Below are positions 58,108-64,000 of a stretch of DNA of 64,000 nt, piece by piece; positions within the stretch are counted from its first letter, which is position 1; each line of letters starts with the position of its first letter. The notes beneath the pieces are model-generated. The model did not search any database. It was not told where the DNA came from and saw nothing but the letters and a program-made list of their open reading frames with translations. The position numbers were made by a program, and so were the translations under genes. Source of the DNA: Prosthecochloris ethylica (lineage in GTDB: Bacteria; Bacteroidota; Chlorobiia; Chlorobiales; Chlorobiaceae); NCBI RefSeq assembly GCF_015234275.1, contig NZ_JADGII010000010.1, one strand, 5' to 3'.

Positions 58108-58791
58108 TCAACGGTCGAGCAGCTGCCCGAGCGTCGTCGCGGAAAGATGCCGGTCACTGATAACCGCAACCAGTGCTCCCAGAAAATCCGTCATTCTCCG
58201 CCAGTCCTCCGGTGACAGCTCCGGGGCCAGGCGCAACCCCTGGTGCTCTGGCATGGAGAGAATCGTCACGGCATCGAGACGATCAAGCCCGGAGACAGGA
58301 AAAACAGGGCAGGCACTCGTCGCCATGAGGGCCTTGCGGTGAAATTCGAGCACCCTGTTGGTGTTCAGATGCTGTTTGAGTTCCAGTGCTTCATGGTGGG
58401 AAAGCGAGGCCAGATCTGCAATGGTACGGATGCCTGATTGAGCCAACAGCCGGCCCCAACGATCACCCACCCCCTGCAGGGTCGTACAGTGCCAGGCGGC
58501 AATACACCCACTTCGTTCCGCACCGATATCCGAGCGGCTGTCCACGGTCGTCAACAGATGGTCAGCCCCGAACGTCAGCTCGGCCAGCCAGGGAGTCCCG
58601 TCGCACAGCGTATAGACACCTTCGCGGCAATTGACCGCTTCCGAACCGCAACAGACCCGAACTCCGGATAACCGTATCGGAGAAGCTGCCTGGTTTTCAG
58701 CAAACAGCTCCTCGACAGCCGCGACCGTTTCAGCGTACAGCTGCCTGGTCATGTCACGAATCGTTCCGGCAACGCTGGTCTCGTACCCCAT
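58108..58791 (-). CDS. Hypothetical protein with helix-hairpin-helix-like segment
   Basis: A 227-residue protein of unknown function. A segment in the middle (LQGVGDRWGRLLAQSGIRTI, then ADLASLSHHEALEL) matches the helix-hairpin-helix/DUF4332 pattern of a GVG turn plus second hairpin, often a DNA- or protein-binding fold. Several cysteines (VRVCCGSEAVNC, TLCDG) precede it. Its start overlaps the stop of the upstream paralogue gene by one base, so it belongs to the same transcript. Confidence 0.65.
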   Translation of the reverse strand: MGYETSVAGTIRDMTRQLYAETVAAVEELFAENQAASPIRLSGVRVCCGSEAVNCREGVYTLCDGTPWLAELTFGADHLLTTVDSRSDIGAERSGCIAAWHCTTLQGVGDRWGRLLAQSGIRTIADLASLSHHEALELKQHLNTNRVLEFHRKALMATSACPVFPVSGLDRLDAVTILSMPEHQGLRLAPELSPEDWRRMTDFLGALVAVISDRHLSATTLGQLLDR

Positions 58792-59546
58792 CAGCTGACA
58801 GTCCTGAATTTGATTTCAACTTCACCATACAGATCGGCTGACGACGTCTGCGGATCTGTGTCATCCGCCTGTTTCACCCGGAACTCGACCCCGGGCATCA
58901 CCAGGTTCGGCCGATTGCGGCTCAGACGGTTGAGAACGGCACTGCGCTTCGTCACGATATTTCCGACGGCTTTCGTCGATGATGATCCGGCAGATGATGA
59001 GGATCCTGTTTCTTCTGCCGATTCATGCTCAGTCACCGAAAAGGAGACTCTCGAGAAAATCTTGCCACTGTCAACGACAATTCTCGACACGCCGTTGTTG
59101 AGCACCCTGAGCATCAGTTCCTGCTGCTCCTCGATAGAACGGCGGAGCAATGCTTCGCGAACAGCTGCTGCCCCTGCAGCGGTCAGCACATGGTCGGGAG
59201 CCCCCTCTTTTTTTTCGTAATCAGTTCCCGCCCGGAGCTCGATATCGAGCTGGCGCCTGAACGCAGGCCGCTCATTGGCCGACTCACCGGCAGGTCTGTA
59301 CCTCATTGCGGCCTCGACCGGTTCCCCGAAAAGATCGATGCCAGCCTGGTCGACCAGGGCATCGGCCTCTTTGTCATCGAGATAACGCTCACGGAATTCA
59401 TCAGGGCTCATAGCTTCAGCTGCCCTCATCTCTGCCTCGCGACGGACCTGCTCCTCATGCGAAGCCGTAATGGCGTCAAATGTTTCGGATATGAGCCCGG
59501 CGACAAATTCCGCCAGGCCCATATCCCTGATTTTTTTCAGGCTCAT
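58791..59546 (-). CDS. Hypothetical protein, paralogue B of the 55.9-60.3 kb operon
   Basis: I do not recognise this 251-residue protein, but it is related to the upstream gene product. The two share an N-terminal pattern (EFVAGLISETFDAITASHEEQ here in part), a central stretch (MLRVLNNGVSRIVVDSGKIF, then SRVSFSV) and the end (YGEVEIKFRT). This copy has an inserted charged region (EEQVRREAEMRAAEAMSPDE) and a serine-rich linker (SSSSAGSSSTK). No signal peptide or membrane helix is visible. It lies 10 bp after its paralogue. Confidence 0.7.
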   Translation of the reverse strand: MSLKKIRDMGLAEFVAGLISETFDAITASHEEQVRREAEMRAAEAMSPDEFRERYLDDKEADALVDQAGIDLFGEPVEAAMRYRPAGESANERPAFRRQLDIELRAGTDYEKKEGAPDHVLTAAGAAAVREALLRRSIEEQQELMLRVLNNGVSRIVVDSGKIFSRVSFSVTEHESAEETGSSSSAGSSSTKAVGNIVTKRSAVLNRLSRNRPNLVMPGVEFRVKQADDTDPQTSSADLYGEVEIKFRTVS

Positions 59547-59556
59547 AAATTATCGA

Positions 59557-60318
59557 TTAATCTGCAAGAGGAAGATAGTCTGTCTTGAAATCCAGGCGCA
59601 CACCGCCGAAAATATTGTAACGGCTGCCTTCCGAGCCTCCTGATGTAAAATTGGAGGTGTTGACGCGAATCGATGTCTTGTTGCTCTTGCCGCTGGAAGG
59701 ACCAAAAAACAGCGTACCGAACAGCCCTCTCGACTTCCTTGATACTGAATTCGTTTCTGAGCGTGAATACCCTGTACTTCTTGTGGAATAGTGATCGTAT
59801 GACCAGGCAGAAAAGTTCAGACGGGTCTCGATGGTTCCGTTCTCGATAACCAGGCGAAGCATTCCCTGCTTGACCATCTCGTTGAGAAGCAGGTACTTGT
59901 TCACCACGATCTTGTCGGCAACCACGTCGAGAATATCCGAATACTGATCGTCGACAGCGCCGGCGGTAATCGTTTTGGGCTGTTTTTCCGCTCCTTCAGG
60001 CAGCTGAACAGCCTTGTTGAGAGCTTTCGCATCGTCATCACTCAGCTGCATGTTCCGGCCTTTGACCACCTTTGTCGTATACTCGTCACTGTTGAGAGGA
60101 AGTACCCGTTCCAGGAACTGCAGAATTTCTTCACCGGAGACTTCGTCACGGGTATTGTTGATATACTCCGACAACGTCTGGCTCAATACGCTCGTCAATT
60201 CTGAATACGCCTCCATCTGGCGAATGTTGGCCGATACAAGAGCATCGAACGTGGAATTGATCAGTCCCGCGGTAAACTCCGGAAACTCGACATCGGTCAC
60301 TGTTGGGTTGTTGGGCAT
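59557..60318 (-). CDS. Hypothetical protein, paralogue A of the 55.9-60.3 kb operon
   Basis: First gene of the five-gene unit, 253 residues, unrecognised. It shares with paralogue B the N-terminal EFTAGLINSTFDALVSANIR, the central MLRLVIENGTIETRLNFSA and the C-terminal FGGVRLDFKTD. The region in between is predicted helical at first (LSQTLSEYINNTRDEVSGEE) and then Ser/Gly/Asn-rich (STGYSRSETNSVS). An AAGGAGA Shine-Dalgarno 8 bases upstream fixes the start. The pattern of a helical N-terminus plus beta C-terminus could suit a self-assembling or structural protein; there is no direct evidence. Confidence 0.7.
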   Translation of the reverse strand: MPNNPTVTDVEFPEFTAGLINSTFDALVSANIRQMEAYSELTSVLSQTLSEYINNTRDEVSGEEILQFLERVLPLNSDEYTTKVVKGRNMQLSDDDAKALNKAVQLPEGAEKQPKTITAGAVDDQYSDILDVVADKIVVNKYLLLNEMVKQGMLRLVIENGTIETRLNFSAWSYDHYSTRSTGYSRSETNSVSRKSRGLFGTLFFGPSSGKSNKTSIRVNTSNFTSGGSEGSRYNIFGGVRLDFKTDYLPLAD

Positions 60319-60398
60319 AAAACATTCTCCTTATGCAATAGGATTGGGGAAGCAGGTCGTTAACTGGTTAAACGCAAACCGTAAACAAAGTACATATA

Positions 60399-60414
60399 TT
60401 TTTTGCGCAAAAAA
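60399..60414. promoter_or_regulatory. 16-bp perfect palindrome upstream of the paralogue-A operon
   Basis: TTTTTTGCGCAAAAAA is a perfect palindrome about 80 bases upstream of the operon start, flanked by TATA-rich sequence that could serve as a minus-strand -10. It could be a regulator-binding site or part of a bidirectional terminator. Confidence 0.45.
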
Positions 60415-60450
60415 ATATTTTCACGCTGAATTCACAAACGCCGTCACAAG

Positions 60451-60490
60451 CAAAAAACCTCATCTGCCGGGACTATAACGGCAGATGAGG
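60451..60490 (-). terminator. Rho-independent terminator of the FISUMP lipoprotein gene
   Basis: A perfect 12-bp stem (60458-60469 with 60479-60490) with a 9-base loop is followed on the minus strand by TTTTTT. It starts 27 bases after the stop of the gene at 60517. Confidence 0.92.
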
Positions 60491-60516
60491 TTCATCGGTC
60501 CATAACTGTTGCGAGG

Positions 60517-61254
60517 TTACTCTGCGTCCCTGACACACCGGACGGAAAATCCGCACTTCTTGTTGAAGCTGAAACGGTAGACACCGGATTCATTGGAGGT
60601 CATCCCCCGAAACCAGACACGGCCGTTTTCGGTCTCAGAGGCAGACCAGAACGCTCCGTACTTGCCAAAGAAACAGAACGGACCGTCATTGTCACGGTAA
60701 CCTCCGGCACGGGCAGCAAAACCGGTTTCATTGGTCACCTCTCCTTCAGGATTTTTCCAGAATTCTTCACCCTGCTCCTTGAGCTTGCCGCCGACATTGG
60801 CTTCCGTTCCGCGGAACTCGATATCTTCAGCGGCTTCAGGGTTCATACCAAGATACTCTTCAAGCTGACGCCAGTCTTCTTCCGTGGGAATCCGCCACCC
60901 TTCCGGAGCAAGGCCACGGGGATCGTTGACCGCATACCAGTTATAGAGCTTGCCGTAGATCCGCCCGTTTTCGGGATCGTTGTCATAGTAGCTCCACGCG
61001 CCTGTTTCAAGCGCAATCCATTCGTCAAGTTCCTGTACTTCCGGAATCGGATCACCGTTGCGGTACTGTGTCACCTGCAGGTTTTCGGCCATCCAGATCT
61101 GGTCGCCGATCTGCACGGTTTTGTACACGTTACCATCGATATCGGTCAGCGGTTCGGTCTCTTTTGGTTGTGAGCCCTGATTGTTACAACTTGAAAGCAA
61201 CGGCACGAACAGTGCGCACAAAATGAAAAGCGAGCTCTGAATACGACGTTTCAT
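60517..61254 (-). CDS. FISUMP-domain lipoprotein (Fib_succ_major paralogue)
   Basis: A 245-residue lipoprotein. The signal peptide ends in the lipobox LLSSC followed by a Ser/Gln/Lys linker. The rest is a FISUMP domain: starts DIDGNVYKTVQIGDQIWMAE, has GKLYNWYAVNDPRGLAPEGW and PTEEDWRQLEEYLG, and ends FSFNKKCGFSVRCVRD. The domain is abundant in Fibrobacter/Bacteroidota/Chlorobi surface proteins; function is unknown. I chose the ATG at 61252-61254 (MKRRIQSS); an upstream extension adds a hydrophobic segment that would disrupt the signal. It ends at a strong terminator. Confidence 0.92.
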   Translation of the reverse strand: MKRRIQSSLFILCALFVPLLSSCNNQGSQPKETEPLTDIDGNVYKTVQIGDQIWMAENLQVTQYRNGDPIPEVQELDEWIALETGAWSYYDNDPENGRIYGKLYNWYAVNDPRGLAPEGWRIPTEEDWRQLEEYLGMNPEAAEDIEFRGTEANVGGKLKEQGEEFWKNPEGEVTNETGFAARAGGYRDNDGPFCFFGKYGAFWSASETENGRVWFRGMTSNESGVYRFSFNKKCGFSVRCVRDAE

Positions 61255-61337
61255 CACAAAGCGATACGTTTGAGGTTGGAGAAAACAAAGAGAAAGATAC
61301 GAAAAAAGGCACGCAAACAGCGACAGGGGAATCACTC

Positions 61338-61805
61338 ATGGCTGTAGAGATCAAGAGCAGCATCACACGTAAGATAGAGCTAGGCACAGACTTCGACACC
61401 GTGTTCGGTTTACTCGAAGATCCACCGGCAACCGCCCGTTATTTCCCGAAACTGGAAAACATGGAAAAGCTGGGCGACAACAGCTGGCGCTGGGACATGG
61501 AGCGTATCGGCCTGGGCAGCGTCACGTTTCTGAAACTGAGCTTCAACTGCCGCTACCGGATCGAGCGGAACAAGGGCGTGATCAGCTGGGAACCGCTTGA
61601 TCGCGACGACCGGGCGACGATCGAAGGCCGACTGACCGTCACGACGACCGACAACGGCTGCCGCCTCGACATTGAATCGAGCGGAACCGGCCGCCTGAAG
61701 CTCCCCGCAGAGCTCGAACCGATCCTTACATCACTGGCAACAATGGTAGCCGAACACCTGGTCGACCGGTTCCTCCACAACATCCGCGATGCCTTGAACG
61801 AGTAA
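61338..61805 (+). CDS. SRPBCC/DUF1997-like protein
   Basis: A 155-residue cytoplasmic protein with the SRPBCC (START-like) beta-alpha-beta pattern: FDTVFGLLEDPPATARYFPK, a run of beta strands with alternating charges (VTFLKLSFNCRYRIERNKG) and a long C-terminal helix (MVAEHLVDRFLHNIRDAL). Members bind hydrophobic ligands; DUF1997 proteins are common in phototrophs. AGGGGA precedes the ATG. It is divergent from the FISUMP gene (83 bp between starts). The ligand is unknown. Confidence 0.75.
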   Translation: MAVEIKSSITRKIELGTDFDTVFGLLEDPPATARYFPKLENMEKLGDNSWRWDMERIGLGSVTFLKLSFNCRYRIERNKGVISWEPLDRDDRATIEGRLTVTTTDNGCRLDIESSGTGRLKLPAELEPILTSLATMVAEHLVDRFLHNIRDALNE

Positions 61806-61813
61806 TGGTGATT

Positions 61814-61848
61814 CCGTTATCCGTTATCCGTTATCCGTTATCCATTAA
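61814..61848 (+). repeat. Heptanucleotide tandem repeat, (CCGTTAT)x4 plus degenerate unit
   Basis: Four exact CCGTTAT units (61814-61841) and a diverged CCATTAA follow the stop of the SRPBCC gene by 8 bases. A second heptamer array, with a different unit, lies at 7424-7465. Confidence 0.92.
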
Positions 61849-61932
61849 CAGTACACGCAAAATTCAGGGCTGGCAATCAACGCCAGACTCAGCACGCACC
61901 CGCATACCTGCTCGCCCCTACGGAACACAAGC

Positions 61933-62244
61933 TCACCATCCAAGAGCGCGGGTGATTTCGGTCTTGAGGGCCTGGTAAGGCAATGCGCCTGACGAACGCC
62001 ACACCACCGAGCCTCCGCTGAACAGCAACAGAGCCGGAATCCCCTGCACCTGGAACCGGGCAGCGACATCCGGCTGCTTGTCGACATTGATCTTGACTAC
62101 GGTCAGCCTGCCGCTGAACTCCTCCGCCAACTTCTTGACCGTAGGCGCAATCGATCGGCACGGCCCGCACCAGTCTGCATAAAAGTCGACAAATACCGGG
62201 CTCGAAGCCTGGCTGATCAGTTCGTCAAATGTTTTTTTCGCCAT
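61933..62244 (-). CDS. Thioredoxin
   Basis: A 103-residue cytoplasmic thioredoxin reducing protein disulfides. It has the active-site WCGPC in VDFYADWCGPCRSI, the cis-proline in VQGIPALLLFSGG and the KINVDKQPDVA strand. No signal peptide is visible. It is convergent with the SRPBCC gene and divergent from the pterin genes. Length and motifs are standard; several thioredoxins are usual in Chlorobi so I give no allele symbol. Confidence 0.94.
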   Translation of the reverse strand: MAKKTFDELISQASSPVFVDFYADWCGPCRSIAPTVKKLAEEFSGRLTVVKINVDKQPDVAARFQVQGIPALLLFSGGSVVWRSSGALPYQALKTEITRALGW

Positions 62245-62424
62245 TGCATCTCCAGAAAAAAAGTGAGCACGTAATGTTCGGACTGTTACTTCCCCTGTAC
62301 AATGATTTCCAGCAAAAAATCATTCCCCCGTTCGCTGAAACTTATTACTTCACCGGTCAGTTACATCAGACGAACCTTCGAAGTTCAAACTCAACCACTA
62401 TATTACCACCGTTCTGTTGCCACT

Positions 62425-62874
62425 ATGAATGCAGTTCTCGAGAAACCAAGGAAAGTCTATGTCACCCGTACTGTGGAATTCAATGCGGCACACCGGCTTT
62501 TCAACCCGTCACTTTCAGATGAAGAAAACCGCACCGTCTATGGGAAATGCAGTAATCTGTACGGGCACGGGCACAACTACGAGGTTGAAATCACTGTCAG
62601 CGGGACCGTCAACCGTGATACCGGTTTTCTGCTCGACATGAAGGAACTCAAGACAATTCTTGAAAAAGAGATCATGGCGCGCTTCGACCACAAACATCTG
62701 AATTTCGATGTCGAAGAGCTGAAAGATACGGTTCCCAGTACAGAAGTGCTTGCTGTTACCGTCTGGGAAATTTTAGAAGATGCTTTACAACTCTATCCGA
62801 ATAAGGAGATAACGCTTCATGAAGTCCGAATCCATGAAACACGAAAAAACTCTGTCCGATACCTTGGAGAATAA
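62425..62874 (+). CDS. 6-pyruvoyl-tetrahydropterin synthase/QueD-family protein
   Basis: A 149-residue enzyme of the PTPS/QueD family acting on dihydroneopterin triphosphate. The zinc-binding histidines are in FNAAHRLFN and LYGHGHNYEVE, the catalytic-region cysteine is in YGKCSNLYGH, and the C-terminal acidic HEVRIHETRKN binds the pterin. I started at MNAVLEKPRK (62425); the frame extends further upstream without a sensible start. It overlaps folE by 56 bp. Green sulfur bacteria make glycosylated tetrahydrobiopterins, so a PTPS role with folE is plausible; queuosine synthesis (QueD) is the alternative. Confidence 0.88.
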   Translation: MNAVLEKPRKVYVTRTVEFNAAHRLFNPSLSDEENRTVYGKCSNLYGHGHNYEVEITVSGTVNRDTGFLLDMKELKTILEKEIMARFDHKHLNFDVEELKDTVPSTEVLAVTVWEILEDALQLYPNKEITLHEVRIHETRKNSVRYLGE

Positions 62875-63511
62875 TACCGCTGCATATCCCGGTTACAGCG
62901 TGTGTGCCGATGATGACTGCCTCGATGAACTGCAGGACAGCGAAACCGCCACGATAGAGAAACTCTCGGGTGCTGTCACCACGTTGCTGGAGGGACTGGG
63001 GGAAGACCCTGATCGTGAAGGCTTGGTCAAAACGCCGGAACGTGTCGCCAAATCATTGCGGTTTCTTACCAAGGGCTACAGCCAGGACCCTGAAGAGCTG
63101 CTGAAAAAAGCGGTATTCACAGAATCATACGATGAAATGGTGCTGGTAAGGGATATCGACCTCTTCTCGATGTGCGAACATCACATGCTCCCGTTTTTCG
63201 GCAAGGCACATGTTGCCTATATTCCTGATGGTAAGATTGTCGGCCTGTCGAAACTGGCTCGCGTTGTCGAAGTCTTCGCCCGAAGGTTGCAGGTACAGGA
63301 ACGCCTGACACAGCAGATACGGGATGCTATCGAACATGTTTTGAACCCCAGGGGGGTGGCTGTGGTGATCGAGGCTCGCCACATGTGCATGGTCATGCGG
63401 GGTGTGGAAAAGCAGAATTCAGTCACAACCACATCGGCAATGTCCGGAGAGTTCATAGCATCCGAATCAACACGCAGCGAGTTTCTCCGCCTGATCCACG
63501 GCCGTTCGTAA
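62819..63511 (+). CDS. folE: GTP cyclohydrolase I
   Basis: This enzyme converts GTP to dihydroneopterin triphosphate, the first step of folate and tetrahydropterin synthesis, and feeds the PTPS-like enzyme encoded just upstream. The core has zinc ligands in SMCEHHMLPF and ARHMCMVMRGV, the GTP-binding YIPDGKIVGLSKLARV, and ends EFLRLIHGR. At 230 residues it carries a ~40-residue N-terminal extension with a CADDDC-like motif. The start ATG at 62819 has AAGGAG upstream inside the PTPS gene; ATG at 62834 is an alternative. Confidence 0.95.
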   Translation: MKSESMKHEKTLSDTLENNTAAYPGYSVCADDDCLDELQDSETATIEKLSGAVTTLLEGLGEDPDREGLVKTPERVAKSLRFLTKGYSQDPEELLKKAVFTESYDEMVLVRDIDLFSMCEHHMLPFFGKAHVAYIPDGKIVGLSKLARVVEVFARRLQVQERLTQQIRDAIEHVLNPRGVAVVIEARHMCMVMRGVEKQNSVTTTSAMSGEFIASESTRSEFLRLIHGRS

Positions 63512-63541
63512 GTTTCAGCCAACCATGACCGGAATGACCCT

Positions 63542-64000
63542 ATGCGCCAGACTGCTGGCACTTCAGCCCTGATTGCAGCTGTCACCGCTGCCGGAGCGCT
63601 GTTCCTGGTATTCGAGATCAGAACAGCGCTTTCACCGTTTCTGATCTACGCGGTACTGGCTTTTTTGCTGCATCCGCTTCGTACGAACCCCATGATCGAT
63701 CGCCTGTTCTGGGGGGTGACCATACTGTTCGGTGCCTGGGTTTTTTCGGAGCTTTCCGGCCTGCTGACGCCGTTTCTCATCGCACTGGTCCTTGCCTACC
63801 TCTTCGAACCGCTGATGAACGCTCTCCTGGCACGCAAGATCCCCAGGGTTCTGTCTGCGCTGTTGATCACGTTTTTCGGAGTCGGCGGCATTGTGCTTGT
63901 CGGCGTCCTGCTTACACCTGAAATCACCCGGCAGATTGCAGCCATCGGAGCCCTGATTCCCCTCTTGCCCGACTACTTCGAACGCTTCCTGAGCTGGATC
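63542..64000 (+). CDS. AI-2E/PerM-family transporter, N-terminal part (runs off the window)
   Basis: A frame of 153 codons open to the window end starts MRQTAGTSALIAAVTAAG and contains at least four membrane helices, including LFWGVTILFGAWVFSELSGL, LTPFLIALVLAYLFEPLMN and LLITFFGVGGIVLVGVLL. The PFLIALVLAYLFEPL motif is typical of AI-2E/PerM permeases, which have seven to eight helices and about 350 residues. It lies 30 bp after folE on the same strand. The substrate is unknown; family members export diverse small molecules. Confidence 0.75.
   Translation, partial: MRQTAGTSALIAAVTAAGALFLVFEIRTALSPFLIYAVLAFLLHPLRTNPMIDRLFWGVTILFGAWVFSELSGLLTPFLIALVLAYLFEPLMNALLARKIPRVLSALLITFFGVGGIVLVGVLLTPEITRQIAAIGALIPLLPDYFERFLSWI

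Noticed and set aside
55904..60318. Prophage or tail-like injection cluster
   Set aside because: No portal, capsid, terminase, sheath, tube or AAA+ eCIS ATPase is visible, and the P-loop protein lacks a working Walker A.

Overview
The window looks like the chromosome of a green sulfur bacterium (Chlorobi, Chlorobium/Prosthecochloris-like). This is an inference from gene content: a plant/cyanobacterial-type zeta-carotene desaturase (CrtQ), a split transketolase, a pterin pair (GTP cyclohydrolase I plus a 6-pyruvoyl-tetrahydropterin-synthase-family enzyme), a FISUMP lipoprotein, a DUF3127 protein, and moderately high GC outside the defence island. No rRNA is present, so the genus cannot be fixed. 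Three tRNA genes (Pro, Arg, Val) are on the minus strand.

Layout. 0-5 kb: tRNAs and the minus-strand run tkt(C-terminal half)-ybaB-recR-crtQ, then divergent rsmA and an orphan VirB9-N-domain protein. 5.5-13.8 kb: a complete-looking propionate-to-succinyl-CoA operon (prpE, epimerase, fused AccA/AccD-type carboxyltransferase, fused MutA-MutB mutase, meaB). 13.8-16.4 kb: usp, slipin and nfeD overlapping head to tail on the minus strand. 16.8-23.6 kb: a possible cell-cell signalling locus, with two paralogous CqsS-like membrane hybrid histidine kinases flanking a hotdog-methyltransferase fusion and a short-chain dehydrogenase.

23.7-44.7 kb is a defence island: a REP-flanked RAYT transposase, a full Wadjet operon (jetABCD, all minus strand), a 46-repeat CRISPR array, eight type I-B cas genes and a WYL regulator. 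The RAYT's REP repeat supplies the last codons and stop of jetD. The effector genes cas8b-cas7-cas5-cas3 are far more AT-rich than the flanking cas6 and cas1, which suggests module replacement.

44.8-49.5 kb: a TonB receptor plus ABC importer operon of unknown substrate. 49.7-54.6 kb: small accessory genes (DUF3127 protein with an SSB-like tail, SMR transporter, a frameshifted surface-protein gene, DUF4405 protein, cyclopropane-fatty-acid synthase, a broken glycosyltransferase). 54.7-60.3 kb: a secreted hypothetical, then a five-gene minus-strand operon I cannot assign to a known system (two paralogous ~250-residue proteins, an HhH-like protein, a degenerate P-loop/winged-helix protein, an MscS-type channel). 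60.5-64 kb: FISUMP lipoprotein, SRPBCC protein, thioredoxin, the pterin pair and a truncated AI-2E-family permease.

Strongest candidates for something undescribed: the CqsS-pair/hotdog-methyltransferase/SDR locus, the five-gene operon at 55.9-60.3 kb, the REP element that rewrites the jetD C-terminus, and the mosaic I-B locus with cas4 placed last.
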